Made by a program: the position numbers and the translations under genes | Source: Acidimicrobiales bacterium | GTDB taxonomy: Bacteria > Actinomycetota > Acidimicrobiia > Acidimicrobiales > UBA8592 | Length of the DNA: 49,967 bases | Reading direction: 5' to 3' | Assembly (NCBI GenBank): GCA_030740795.1 | Contig: JASLWO010000071.1 | Location: 1 to 49,967, forward strand | Part shown: positions 25,282 to 34,427 of the stretch, piece by piece | Numbering within the stretch: the stretch's first letter is position 1 | Layout of the letters: each line of letters begins with the position of its first letter | Notes under the pieces: generated by a model | What the model was told of the DNA's origin: nothing | Databases searched by the model: none | Seen by the model: only the letters and a program-made list of their open reading frames with translations

Positions 25282-26313
25282 CTACACTTGAAGATCAAGT
25301 CTTAGGAGATCGTTTATATGGCGGGCCCATTCCCAAGCCATAGGGCGTTTCTTAGAAATTAAACCCGCAAGTAGTTTCGCCTGTGGGTGTCCACCACCCA
25401 CCACAGCTACCTGAGTTTCACAACGTGGGCTCCCATGAGATCCGTGCAGTCCATCGAGCCAAGGACCGAAAACATGACCAGGTTTACCCCACACAAGATT
25501 ATGGTGTTCGTCAAGAGAAACCCCCCCCTCTATCTCCGGGATTAAATTCAACTCAGTTAATGCCGGCCCGCCAAAAACAAGTGCAGCTGTCCCTTCATAT
25601 TCTACAACTCCCGACAAACCCCTCTGGTTCAGTGCATCCGCTAGATCAAAGCCGTATTCAACTACGAATTCTTGATCATGGTCGCTTACAACGATCACAA
25701 CCGTATCCTCCCATGCCGGCTTTAACCGCTCCAGAAATTTCCCTAAAACCCCATCTGTTTGGCGGATCCGGAATCTAGTTTCTTCAGAGTCAGGTCCATG
25801 AAGATGACAAACAGTGTCAGGTTCGTTGAAATGCACAAAACTGAAGTCAGCCGATACGAGGTCAATAGCGTCAATAGCATCAAGAACAGAGGTGTCTGCT
25901 GCATACCTGAATTCATCTAAAGCAACATCTGCACGTTTTCCTTCAGGAGGCCAAACCCGTGAGGAATCTCCGGCCCCCATCACGCCGATCAAGTGATGAT
26001 CTCCGACTACCGTGACGCACTCAAGGTCTTTACGTTTCGCAGATTTAAACAATGTGTCTCCAGCAGGGCCGACATCAGAGGAAATCGTAAACTGGTCCCC
26101 ATCCCAAACACGATTAGTGAAAATTCCATGAGAGCTCGGAAGGCGACCTGTCGCAAATGTTGCATGGTTCGGGTAAGTCGCTGTTGAAAGGACTGATCTG
26201 CCTCCTGAAGAATTCCAATCTCCCTCAGTGATGAGATCCCAAAGGTTAGGCGTCCACTCTTGAGAAACGAGACTATTCGGCAGGGCATCAATAACAACAA
26301 AGACTACTTTCAT
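25282..26313 (-). CDS. Alkaline phosphatase-superfamily phosphodiesterase (NPP-like)
   Basis: A 343-residue enzyme of the nucleotide pyrophosphatase/phosphodiesterase family. Metal ligand D9 lies in VIDALP, and the nucleophile is probably T46 in STATYPNHATF. The HFNEPDTVCHLHGPD block and SDHD carry further zinc ligands, with a late HGSHGS histidine. It would cleave phosphodiester or pyrophosphate bonds. No signal peptide is evident, unlike many NPPs, so it may act in the cytoplasm. It lies 24 bases downstream of an SRPBCC gene. Confidence 0.86.
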   Translation of the reverse strand: MKVVFVVIDALPNSLVSQEWTPNLWDLITEGDWNSSGGRSVLSTATYPNHATFATGRLPSSHGIFTNRVWDGDQFTISSDVGPAGDTLFKSAKRKDLECVTVVGDHHLIGVMGAGDSSRVWPPEGKRADVALDEFRYAADTSVLDAIDAIDLVSADFSFVHFNEPDTVCHLHGPDSEETRFRIRQTDGVLGKFLERLKPAWEDTVVIVVSDHDQEFVVEYGFDLADALNQRGLSGVVEYEGTAALVFGGPALTELNLIPEIEGGVSLDEHHNLVWGKPGHVFGPWLDGLHGSHGSPRCETQVAVVGGGHPQAKLLAGLISKKRPMAWEWARHINDLLRLDLQV

Positions 26314-26337
26314 CGAAGTCCCCTTTGGTTATCCACG

Positions 26338-26772
26338 TTATTCAAAATACTCCTGCAACCTAATTTTCGCATCTTCAACATGGGAGTTAAAAACAGCTTC
26401 CAAAGGGCGAGACCAGAATTTCCCAGAATAATAAACCGTGAGCCTCACTTCGGTGGATTGGTCACTTAATGGGTGGCAAGTGACTTCAAGATTCCAAGAT
26501 GAATGTTCTTTGCCATCAAGTTCTGCTCTTGAGAAACTCACAAAAGTATTAGGAGTCTCAACATCTCGGACTAAGCGCAATTTTTTCATCCTTGAAAAGG
26601 GACCTAATTGAGAACGAAGAACCACAATCCAATTCGAACCCCGGTCTGTGGTTTCATCTACGTCAACTGAATCAATGAAACTAAGCCACGTCTTATAAGC
26701 CGAAAGGTCACTGAACGCTTTGAAAGCATCTTCAGCGGATGCTTTGATAGTCAGTTCAATAGTTTGTCTCAT
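26338..26772 (-). CDS. SRPBCC family protein
   Basis: A 144-residue SRPBCC/polyketide-cyclase-like protein. It begins IELTIKASAEDAFKAFSDLSAY and has a long C-terminal helix in the last 30 residues. The ligand is unknown. It is first in a short minus operon with the NPP-like phosphodiesterase and divergent from isochorismate synthase, with only 31 bases between the two starts. It is clearly different in sequence from the SRPBCC protein at 24816. Confidence 0.78.
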   Translation of the reverse strand: MRQTIELTIKASAEDAFKAFSDLSAYKTWLSFIDSVDVDETTDRGSNWIVVLRSQLGPFSRMKKLRLVRDVETPNTFVSFSRAELDGKEHSSWNLEVTCHPLSDQSTEVRLTVYYSGKFWSRPLEAVFNSHVEDAKIRLQEYFE

Positions 26773-26803
26773 ATGGATAAACCCCTAACAATATCTTCCC
26801 ACA

Positions 26804-28081
26804 ATGCCTTCAGAATGCGACAATGGACATCAATCCTCTAGCCTAAACAATGTGCAATCAAAAACATTCACCCTAGAAACTGGAAACCACCGGAACTCTT
26901 CGGCAAGACAAGAACTTTTTTGGTCATCGAACAAAGTGACGCTTACCGGCGTTGGAACAGCATGCCGGATTCCCTTACAACCGCTAGAAGAGATTAAAAC
27001 AAAATCAGAGCTGCTAGGAGAAATAAACTTCATTAATCGTGGCAACAGAGATCTTCTACCAGGAGAGGGCCCATGTGCTTTCGTAGCTTTCCCCTTTGAC
27101 CCGAAACAACAGACAGATCTAATAGTCCCCAAGATACTTCTTGGAGAGCACGCCTCTGGACAACGATGGGTTACTTTTACGAGCGAAACGGACCTGTCTT
27201 ATAAAGATATTATGGAAGAGATCCGGCAAGAATTTTCAGTGGTGGATTCTGAACCGATCCCAGAAATTTCTATTGACTCACCTATAGAACCTGAAGTTTG
27301 GAGAGATGAGAAACTTTCAGCAGTTAAGGACTTGATTGATGCGGGCAAGGTTAAAAAAGTTGTTCTTGCCCGAGAATTAGTCCTAACAGCTAACAAAGAA
27401 ATACCTGTCAACACTGTCCTTGGGAAACTTCGGGAGAGAAACAAATCATCCATGATCTTTAATGTCGATGGTTTCATAGGAGCATCACCTGAATTGCTAG
27501 TCTCACGATTCGGTAATTCAGTGAGAGCTAATCCTTTAGCAGGGACAACGACCCGATACAGCGACGGGAACGCCGATAAAAAATCCAGGCAAGAACTCTT
27601 AGATTCAACTAAAGACGCATATGAACATAAAGTGACCATTGAATGGTTACTAAATGAACTCCTTCCGTTCTGTTCATTTGTGGATGCCGACCCTGAACCT
27701 AAAATCGTTTCGCTTCCTCACGTTCACCATCTAGGGACTGAAGTCAATGGGCAACTTTCTCAACCCGCCGCTTCTATTCTTGAATTGGTATCAGCCTTGC
27801 ATCCCACACCGGCAGTTGCTGGTGACCCTCAGAAAGAGGCCATAGAAATCATAAAAAACATTGAAGGCATTGATCGTAAAAGGTACGCCGGACCTGTTGG
27901 TTGGGTAGATAGTTCAGGTAATGGAGAATTCGCTGTGGGGATACGCTCAGCAGAAATCAAAGCAAGGCAAGCGCATCTTTATGCGGGGGTGGGGCTTGTC
28001 GCTGATAGTAACCCACAATCAGAATTAGACGAGACAACGTCCAAATTTAAAACCATGCTTTCAACCTTTCTTGATTTATGA
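26804..28081 (+). CDS. menF: Isochorismate synthase
   Basis: A 425-residue chorismate-utilising enzyme. KKVVLARELVL, GASPELLVSR, the NPLAGTT segment, HHLGTEVNG, HPTPAVAGDP and RKRYAGPVGW are the conserved blocks of isochorismate synthases, with E-G-I-D-R-K-R-Y and the GEFAVGIRSA magnesium-binding end. It converts chorismate to isochorismate, the first step of menaquinone synthesis, or siderophore synthesis if EntC-like. No other menaquinone genes are seen here. There is no Shine-Dalgarno; an AT-rich AACAATAT lies about 10 bases upstream. Confidence 0.9.
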   Translation: MPSECDNGHQSSSLNNVQSKTFTLETGNHRNSSARQELFWSSNKVTLTGVGTACRIPLQPLEEIKTKSELLGEINFINRGNRDLLPGEGPCAFVAFPFDPKQQTDLIVPKILLGEHASGQRWVTFTSETDLSYKDIMEEIRQEFSVVDSEPIPEISIDSPIEPEVWRDEKLSAVKDLIDAGKVKKVVLARELVLTANKEIPVNTVLGKLRERNKSSMIFNVDGFIGASPELLVSRFGNSVRANPLAGTTTRYSDGNADKKSRQELLDSTKDAYEHKVTIEWLLNELLPFCSFVDADPEPKIVSLPHVHHLGTEVNGQLSQPAASILELVSALHPTPAVAGDPQKEAIEIIKNIEGIDRKRYAGPVGWVDSSGNGEFAVGIRSAEIKARQAHLYAGVGLVADSNPQSELDETTSKFKTMLSTFLDL

Positions 28082-28179
28082 GTTAAATCTCGGGCATCCG
28101 GTTTTTATACGGTGGAATTTTGCTCTAGTTTCTATTGAACACAATACCTTTGCAATCATCTGCAGTAGGAAAGGAAATC

Positions 28180-28941
28180 ATGGATCTTGGATTATCAGGA
28201 AAGAAAGTCGTAATCACTGGGGGCTCTCGAGGAATCGGACGGGCAATAGCAACAAAAATGCTTGAAGAAGGAGCATCAGTAGCAATTTGTGCCCGAGGTC
28301 AAGAAGGCGTTGACGAAGCTCTTGCTGCACTGGAAGGTAAAGGAACCATAATTGGGTCCGCAGTTGATGTCAGCAACGGCAATGAACTAGAGGCATGGCT
28401 CCAAAGCTCAGCTGAAGAACTTGGCGGTCTCGACATTCTCATAAATAATGCATCTGGTGGCGGTGGCGGTCAGACAGACGAAAAATTTGATGCTAACTAC
28501 AATGTTGATCTCATGGGATTAGTTCGCGGCGTCAGAGCGACAGAGGAACTGCTTGCAGCATCAGGCGAAGGAGCTGTTCTAACGATTAGCTCAACAGCTG
28601 CACTTGAACACTTTGGGCCCGGTCCAACAAGCTACAGCGCTTTGAAAGCGGCAGCTACAGTTTACGCCGCGGGTCTTGCTCAAACACTCGCATCTAAAGG
28701 CATTCGAGTAAACACGATCGCTCCCGGACCGATTTTCTTTGAAAACGGCCCGTGGGACAAAATAAAACAAGCTATGCCTGAGTTCTACGAAGGAACTGTG
28801 AAAGACCAACCTAGTGGAAGGATGGGCAGCGCCGAAGAAGTCGCTAATGTAGCAGCCTTTCTGTGCAGTCCCGCAGCTTCTTGGGTCACTGGTGCAAACA
28901 TCGTCGTTGACGGCGGGTACACGAAACGCATTGAATTCTAG
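28180..28941 (+). CDS. SDR family oxidoreductase
   Basis: A 253-residue classical SDR with TGGSRGIG, NNASGGGGG, serine in ISSTAAL, YSALK and a late VDGGYTKR. NAD(P)-linked, substrate unknown. AGGAAAGGAAATC precedes ATG 28180; the open frame to 28135 lacks a ribosome binding site. It follows isochorismate synthase by 98 bases and precedes the ThuA gene by nine, so it is probably paired with ThuA. Confidence 0.88.
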   Translation: MDLGLSGKKVVITGGSRGIGRAIATKMLEEGASVAICARGQEGVDEALAALEGKGTIIGSAVDVSNGNELEAWLQSSAEELGGLDILINNASGGGGGQTDEKFDANYNVDLMGLVRGVRATEELLAASGEGAVLTISSTAALEHFGPGPTSYSALKAAATVYAAGLAQTLASKGIRVNTIAPGPIFFENGPWDKIKQAMPEFYEGTVKDQPSGRMGSAEEVANVAAFLCSPAASWVTGANIVVDGGYTKRIEF

Positions 28942-28950
28942 GAGGAATCC

Positions 28951-29721
28951 ATGTCTGAAGAGAAGCCCGAAAGAATAGATGCCTATCTGGTAGCTGGCGG
29001 TCGTTACCATGACATTGACTATGCTCGGCTTGAACTCTTAAAACTCCTTGCCGAACACCCATACATCAAACTCAAAGTCGGATCTGATTATGAGGACGTT
29101 GAGGCAATAGCCGCTTCTCAGTTCCTTATTTCCTATACCTGCGATATACGCCCATCAGAAGAAGCCCAAATAGCCATACGAGATTGGGTTAGCGAAGGAG
29201 GTCGATGGTTAGCGCTTCATGGGACGAATTCAGCACTTGACTTAGACCCACCAAACCCTGTCTCTTCACCACGGTGTTTCCCAGTTTGGGCTGAACTCCT
29301 TGGCACCCAATTTATATCACATCCACCCATACAACCCTTCCCCGTAGAACTCGCCGACCCAGACCACTGGCTAGTGCAGGGAATTGAACCATTTGAAACC
29401 GATGATGAACTCTACCTTTGTGAATATCACAACCGAGATTCGCTCCATCCGCTCCTTAAGACAGAATGGCTTGGAGAGACCCCCGGATTTGAAGAATCTG
29501 ACTGGCAGAATTGTGATCCTGTGCACCTAATCATGTATCTCAAATCTCATGGGGATGGGAAGATTCTCTACAATAACCTCGGGCATTGCAGAGGGCATTG
29601 GGATATGACCCCACTTGGAGTGAAGTACTACCCGAATCTTGAACGGTGCTCTTGGGAAATACCCCAATATCACGAATTACTTCGAAGAGGGATCCGGTGG
29701 GCAATAGGTGAAGAAGCCTAG
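28951..29721 (+). CDS. ThuA-like domain protein
   Basis: A 256-residue ThuA-like protein, distinct from the one at 11485. It has the early AYLVAGGRYHDIDYAR strand-helix, GGRWLALHGTNS, a central ELYLCEY segment and HGDGKILYNNLGHCRGHWD near the end, matching the family's late histidine block. The family role is uncertain (trehalose or other sugar metabolism). TAGGAGGAATCC precedes the ATG. It lies between an SDR and the 2-oxoacid dehydrogenase operon. Confidence 0.8.
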   Translation: MSEEKPERIDAYLVAGGRYHDIDYARLELLKLLAEHPYIKLKVGSDYEDVEAIAASQFLISYTCDIRPSEEAQIAIRDWVSEGGRWLALHGTNSALDLDPPNPVSSPRCFPVWAELLGTQFISHPPIQPFPVELADPDHWLVQGIEPFETDDELYLCEYHNRDSLHPLLKTEWLGETPGFEESDWQNCDPVHLIMYLKSHGDGKILYNNLGHCRGHWDMTPLGVKYYPNLERCSWEIPQYHELLRRGIRWAIGEEA

Positions 29722-29751
29722 GTTCCGATTAGCTAGCGATCAGATTACCGA

Positions 29752-29757
29752 TACAAT
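29752..29757 (+). promoter_or_regulatory. Possible -10 box before the dehydrogenase operon
   Basis: TACAAT lies 29 bases before the E1 alpha ATG, in the only sizeable spacer upstream of the operon. The -35 region (TTAGCT, 17 bases upstream) is a poor match to consensus. Confidence 0.3.
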
Positions 29758-29786
29758 AAAAATGTCAAGAATTGAATGGAGCTTGA

Positions 29787-30782
29787 ATGCCGCCGACAGA
29801 ACAGACCAAAATCTCTAAAGAAGTACTTTTTGACCTGCACCGAAGAATGGTCAGAATAAGACTTCTTGAAGAAGCAGCAGGGCAACTCGCTTCCGAAGCT
29901 AAAATTCCTGGATTCATACATCTCTACGTCGGCGAAGAAGCAGTAGCTTCAGGTGGTTGCGTGGCGTTAAAAGATGAGGATCAAATAAGTTCCACCCACC
30001 GAGGACATGGACACCTTGTTGCTAAGGGCGGCCAATTCAAACCAATGATGGCTGAATTTATGGGAAAGGCAACCGGATACTGTAAAGGCAAAGGCGGATC
30101 AATGCATATTTCCGACCTTGACCTTGGAATGCTTGGAGCAAACGGCATCGTTGGGGCAGGAGTCCCAATTGCTGTAGGGGCCGCATTCGCAAATAAATAC
30201 AAAAACAACGGTCTAGTTACGATGGCTTTCTTCGGGGACGGTTCCACAAATATAGGGGCTTTCCATGAAGGAGCGAACATGGCCTGCGCTTTACATCTCC
30301 CGATTGTCTTCATGTGTGAGAATAACGAATACGCTGAATACACGGCTCGCGATCGAGTAATGGCAATAACAGACGTGGCTGATCGCGCCGCAGCGTATGG
30401 AATGCCTGGAGTGATTGTTGATGGAATGGACGTCGTTGCCGTTTATGAAGCAGCACGAGTAGCTGTTGAGCGTGCACGAAATGGTGAAGGGCCATCAATG
30501 ATCGAATGTAAGACCTACCGATTCTACGACCACGCGGGCGTTAGTGGTCTAGGTCGTACTTATCGATCTGATGAAGAAGTTAAAGAATGGATGGAACGAG
30601 ACCCGATTAAACTCTTTGAAGCACAATTAGCAAAAGCCAAGGTAATGAACGAAGAACAAGCAAAAGAGATACATGCCGAAATTCAAGCTGAGATAGACGA
30701 GGCTATTGAATTCGCTGAGAACAGCCCTATGCCTGACCCAGCGGTTGACATGCTAACCGATGTTTACACGGAGGCGTCATAA
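29787..30782 (+). CDS. 2-oxoacid/acetoin dehydrogenase E1 component, alpha subunit
   Basis: A 331-residue thiamine-diphosphate E1 alpha subunit. The TPP-magnesium motif begins GDGST at about residue 150 and closes with NNEYAE. KGKGGSMH and GANGIVGAGVPIA are the other E1 alpha blocks. It decarboxylates the 2-oxoacid or acetoin in an E1-E2-E3 complex. The presence of the AcoX-like gene downstream favours acetoin dehydrogenase (acoA) over pyruvate dehydrogenase, but the sequence alone does not settle it. GGAG five bases upstream marks the start. Confidence 0.9.
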   Translation: MPPTEQTKISKEVLFDLHRRMVRIRLLEEAAGQLASEAKIPGFIHLYVGEEAVASGGCVALKDEDQISSTHRGHGHLVAKGGQFKPMMAEFMGKATGYCKGKGGSMHISDLDLGMLGANGIVGAGVPIAVGAAFANKYKNNGLVTMAFFGDGSTNIGAFHEGANMACALHLPIVFMCENNEYAEYTARDRVMAITDVADRAAAYGMPGVIVDGMDVVAVYEAARVAVERARNGEGPSMIECKTYRFYDHAGVSGLGRTYRSDEEVKEWMERDPIKLFEAQLAKAKVMNEEQAKEIHAEIQAEIDEAIEFAENSPMPDPAVDMLTDVYTEAS

Positions 30783-30783
30783 C

Positions 30784-31782
30784 ATGGCTGAAACAGAAGA
30801 ACGGATCATTAGATATAACGATGCTTTCAAGGAAACCCTTGCAGAGCTTCTAAGAGACGACCCCGATGTGTTCATAGCAGGTGAAGATGTTGGTAGATAC
30901 GGGGGAGTATTCCAGTCATTTGCTGGGCTCAACGCTGAATTCGGCGATGAACGAGTTGTAGACACCCCTATTGCTGAACAAGCCATCATAGGACTTGGGA
31001 TTGGAGCCGCAGCAGTTGGACTTCGCCCGATCGTTGATTTGATGTTCATGGATTTCGTGATGGTCGCTATGGATCAAATAGCTAATCAAGCAGCGAAAAT
31101 GAAATACATGTTTGGTGGGAAAGCCACGCTTCCACTCACGATCACCACAACAGGTGGAGCTGGCCTCGGAGCTGCAGCGCAACACAGTCAAAGCCTTGAA
31201 GCATGGCTAGTGCATGTTCCCGGCCTCAAAGTTGTATTCCCATCCAATCCTTATGACCTAAAAGGTTTGCTTGTGTCATGTGTCCGCGATGACAACCCAA
31301 CGATCTTCACACTCCATAAAGCAATGTTAGGGAGTCAAGGTCACGTCCCCGAAGGCCTTTACGAAATACCACTTGGTGAAGCAAGGGTTGTTCGCGAAGG
31401 ATCAGATGCAACAGTTGTAGCTATAGGACGCATGGTTTCCGAAGCTGAAAAAGCCGCTGCAGCGTTGGCCGAGGAAGGGATAGAAATAGAAATTATAGAT
31501 CCTCGGACTCTCATGCCTTTTGACATAGAAACTGTCATAAAATCTGCGAAGAAAACCAACCGCATCGTGATAGTTCATGAGGCTGTCCGCCATGGAGGAA
31601 TAGGCGCAGAGATCGCCGCACAGATACAAGAAGAAGCATTTGACTACCTTGATGCACCTATAGGGCGAATAGCTGCCCCATTTGCACCGGTTCCTTTCAG
31701 CCCATCGCTTGAGAGGGCATATGTGCCCGACGCTGCGAGTATCATCCAGGGCGTAAAAGACGCCCTGCATAGAAACGGTTAA
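30784..31782 (+). CDS. 2-oxoacid/acetoin dehydrogenase E1 component, beta subunit
   Basis: A 332-residue transketolase-like E1 beta subunit. The GEDVGRYGG segment, DTPIAEQAIIGLGIGAA and HEAVRHGGIGAEIAA are typical. It forms the alpha2beta2 E1 with the gene just upstream, one base away. The ATG at 30784 follows GGAGGCGTCATAAC inside the end of the E1 alpha gene, so the two are cotranslated. The same family serves pyruvate, branched-chain oxoacid and acetoin complexes. Confidence 0.9.
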   Translation: MAETEERIIRYNDAFKETLAELLRDDPDVFIAGEDVGRYGGVFQSFAGLNAEFGDERVVDTPIAEQAIIGLGIGAAAVGLRPIVDLMFMDFVMVAMDQIANQAAKMKYMFGGKATLPLTITTTGGAGLGAAAQHSQSLEAWLVHVPGLKVVFPSNPYDLKGLLVSCVRDDNPTIFTLHKAMLGSQGHVPEGLYEIPLGEARVVREGSDATVVAIGRMVSEAEKAAAALAEEGIEIEIIDPRTLMPFDIETVIKSAKKTNRIVIVHEAVRHGGIGAEIAAQIQEEAFDYLDAPIGRIAAPFAPVPFSPSLERAYVPDAASIIQGVKDALHRNG

Positions 31783-31795
31783 CTCACAAAACCCC

Positions 31796-32782
31796 GTGAA
31801 AACTGTTGGGATTATTGCCAGCCCCTCTGCAGGTAAAGATGTACGGCGTCTTGTAGGGCATGCGGGATCAACAGGTGACGTAGATAAAATCGCAGTAATT
31901 CGACGGGCGGCTCTAGGAGTGGTCGAATCCGGAATTGACCGGATTATGTTCCTTGATGACACGAAACACCTTATCCAAAGAGCATTGGAAGCAATTCCCC
32001 AAGGCGACGTCGTGATGGAACCAATCGAACAAGCGGTTATGGGAAATGGAAGAGATTCAGAAAAGGCCGCAGCGGCTTTAGAAAAAGCTGAAGCTGGCGC
32101 AGTCATTGTCTTCGGAGGGGATGGAACCAATAGGGATGTCGCCAAAGGCTGGGCGAATGTTCCACTTGTCCCGCTTTCAGTTGGAACGAACAATGTATTT
32201 CCTTTCCACATGGAATCTACGATTGGCGGTATAGCCGCTGGGCTTGTTGCTCGTGGAGAAATACCTCTTCAAGAAGTAGCTGAACGAACCAAAATAATCA
32301 AAGTTAACCTAGCGAATGGCGAAACAGATCTTGCCCTCGTTGACCTTGTTCTAGTTGAAGGTGATTTCATCGGGAGTAGAGCAATATGGGATGTAAGCAA
32401 TTTGAAGGAAGGAGTGTTCGCAATAGCTGAATCATCCACAGTGGGTTTATCTTCAATAGCAGCAACCCTTAAAACGATCAGAAGAGAAGATGACGTCGGA
32501 ATTCATGTTGAGATGGGGACTGGAACACAAACCGTTCGAGCACCTATTGCGCCTGGAACATATGAAACAGTCCATATTAGAAGCCACAGGGAGTTGGCCC
32601 TAGGCGAAACTATTACGATCAACGGACCAGGGGTCTTAGCGTTTGATGGGGAACGCGATTATGTCTTAAGCGAAGATCAAAAGGTGACAGCATTTATCAG
32701 CAGAGAAGGACCTTGGGTTATAAATACTCAAAGGGCAATGGATTTGGCTAACATGAATAACTACTTCGTTACTTCAACCTAG
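31796..32782 (+). CDS. acoX: AcoX-like ATP-NAD kinase family protein
   Basis: A 328-residue protein of the NAD-kinase-like family. The GGDGTNRDVAKG kinase loop lies near residue 105, preceded by a KTVGIIASPSAGKD Rossmann-like start. Proteins of this type sit in acetoin catabolism operons as AcoX, of uncertain biochemical role. It is flanked by E1 beta (13 bases) and E2 (seven bases), so the operon is that of an acetoin-type dehydrogenase. The GTG start has no obvious ribosome binding site. Confidence 0.8.
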   Translation: MKTVGIIASPSAGKDVRRLVGHAGSTGDVDKIAVIRRAALGVVESGIDRIMFLDDTKHLIQRALEAIPQGDVVMEPIEQAVMGNGRDSEKAAAALEKAEAGAVIVFGGDGTNRDVAKGWANVPLVPLSVGTNNVFPFHMESTIGGIAAGLVARGEIPLQEVAERTKIIKVNLANGETDLALVDLVLVEGDFIGSRAIWDVSNLKEGVFAIAESSTVGLSSIAATLKTIRREDDVGIHVEMGTGTQTVRAPIAPGTYETVHIRSHRELALGETITINGPGVLAFDGERDYVLSEDQKVTAFISREGPWVINTQRAMDLANMNNYFVTST

Positions 32783-32789
32783 GAGACCG

Positions 32790-34400
32790 ATGGCTACAAG
32801 AATCCTAATGCCGAAACTTGGGCTAACAATGACCGAGGGAACGATCATCGAGTGGGTAGTTAACGCTGGCGACCAAGTTTCTGAAGGCGCCATCGTCATG
32901 CTGATCGAAACCGACAAAGTCGAAGCAGAGGTAGAAGCAGTAACGAATGGAATTGTTTCACATACAGCTAGTGTTGGTGACACTCTTGAACCCGGAGAAA
33001 CAGTTGGTTGGATCCTTGGTGAAGGAGAACAGGCACCAGATGGGACTCTGGTTGAAACAACCACTGGAGAAACCCAAGATGGGGATGAGCTAGTCGAACC
33101 AGTTGAACAAATAAGCAATTCGGATGAACCCGTAGCTGAAATTAATCAACCAGAAATCATAATTGAACAAAGCATAGAAAATAGTGAAAGTAGTAGAGTC
33201 CTTGCTTCACCGAATGCGAAACGAGTAGCGGAGGAACTCAATATCGTTATCGGTGATGTGTCCGGTACGGGACCCAGTGGAAGAATAACTTCCGATGACG
33301 TACATTCTCATGCCGCAAGCAAAGAAAGTGATTCAACACATACTGGCAGAATCATGGCATCTCCTAACGCCAAACGTGTCGCTCGTGAAACCGGAATAGA
33401 TTTAGCAGCGATCACTGGAACCGGGCCTGGCGGAAGGATCACATCCGAAGATGTCCTAGCAGCCCCCCCTGTGGAAACAGAACTTGAGAGAACAGAGCCA
33501 ACCCCTGTCGCCGCAACGCCAAAGACGGAGCCATCAGGGCAAATCCCATTCGCTGCGAGGAAAGCAGCTGAACGACTCGGAGTTGATGTAACCCAAGTTG
33601 CAGGGACAGGACCAAACGGACGAATCACCAAACAAGATGTCTTTATTTTCAGTAGGGCACAAAAAACAGCAACCCAATCTTCTGGGTCACATCCATCCCC
33701 AGAACCAATCTCTGGCGAACGTATCCCGATAAAAGGCATGCGCGGAATCATTGCAGAGAGAATGCACTCCTCGCTGCAAGAAATGGCACAACTGACACTC
33801 ACTATGGATGTAAACATGCAAAGAGCAGTTGAGCTACGTGAACAACTCAAAGATATCGGGCAAGAGGAATTAGGAGCTGTCCCTGGTTACACCGATTTAG
33901 TTATTGCTGCAGTAGCACAAGCGCTTACACGGCACCCTTTGGCTAACAGCCAAATTGACGGAAACGATATAGTCCTCTTGGAAGAAATTAATGTAGGTAT
34001 GGCGGTCGCTGTTCAAGACGGGCTTGTCGTTCCAGTCGTTCATAGAGCAGACCAACTTGAATTAGCAGAAATAGCGATGGAAACAAGCAGACTGGCCGAA
34101 GCAGCCCGAAATAAAAAACTATCTCTTTCAGAGATGGAAGGCGGGACATTCTCAGTAACAGCATTAGGGATGTTTGGCGTAGACGCATTTACTCCAGTCA
34201 TCAACCCTCCAAACTCCGGAATCCTCGGAGTCGGAAGAATCCGGGATGACGTTGAATGGGATGGAGACACTCCGATAAGGGTTAAAAAAATGACGATAAG
34301 TCTTACATGGGATCACCGAGTACTCGATGGGGCACCAGCCGCCGAATTCGCTGCAACAATAAAGAGCCTTCTAGAGAAACCAATCCGATTATTATCGTAG
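32790..34400 (+). CDS. Dihydrolipoamide acyltransferase E2 with three peripheral-subunit-binding repeats
   Basis: A 536-residue E2 core protein. A single lipoyl domain occupies residues 1-78, with lipoyl-lysine K43 in ETDKVEAEV. Three peripheral-subunit-binding repeats follow, at about 136-172, 189-225 and 253-289, each built as S-x-NAKR or AARKAA, then GTGP-x-GRIT and a DV end; most E2 proteins have one. The catalytic domain starts near residue 310 and ends with TWDHRVLDG. It transfers the acyl group to CoA. No E3 gene is in the window. Start context GGAGACCG supports the ATG. Confidence 0.9.
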   Translation: MATRILMPKLGLTMTEGTIIEWVVNAGDQVSEGAIVMLIETDKVEAEVEAVTNGIVSHTASVGDTLEPGETVGWILGEGEQAPDGTLVETTTGETQDGDELVEPVEQISNSDEPVAEINQPEIIIEQSIENSESSRVLASPNAKRVAEELNIVIGDVSGTGPSGRITSDDVHSHAASKESDSTHTGRIMASPNAKRVARETGIDLAAITGTGPGGRITSEDVLAAPPVETELERTEPTPVAATPKTEPSGQIPFAARKAAERLGVDVTQVAGTGPNGRITKQDVFIFSRAQKTATQSSGSHPSPEPISGERIPIKGMRGIIAERMHSSLQEMAQLTLTMDVNMQRAVELREQLKDIGQEELGAVPGYTDLVIAAVAQALTRHPLANSQIDGNDIVLLEEINVGMAVAVQDGLVVPVVHRADQLELAEIAMETSRLAEAARNKKLSLSEMEGGTFSVTALGMFGVDAFTPVINPPNSGILGVGRIRDDVEWDGDTPIRVKKMTISLTWDHRVLDGAPAAEFAATIKSLLEKPIRLLS

Positions 34401-34427
34401 CTTGAAAAACAAGCACCGTATATGGGT

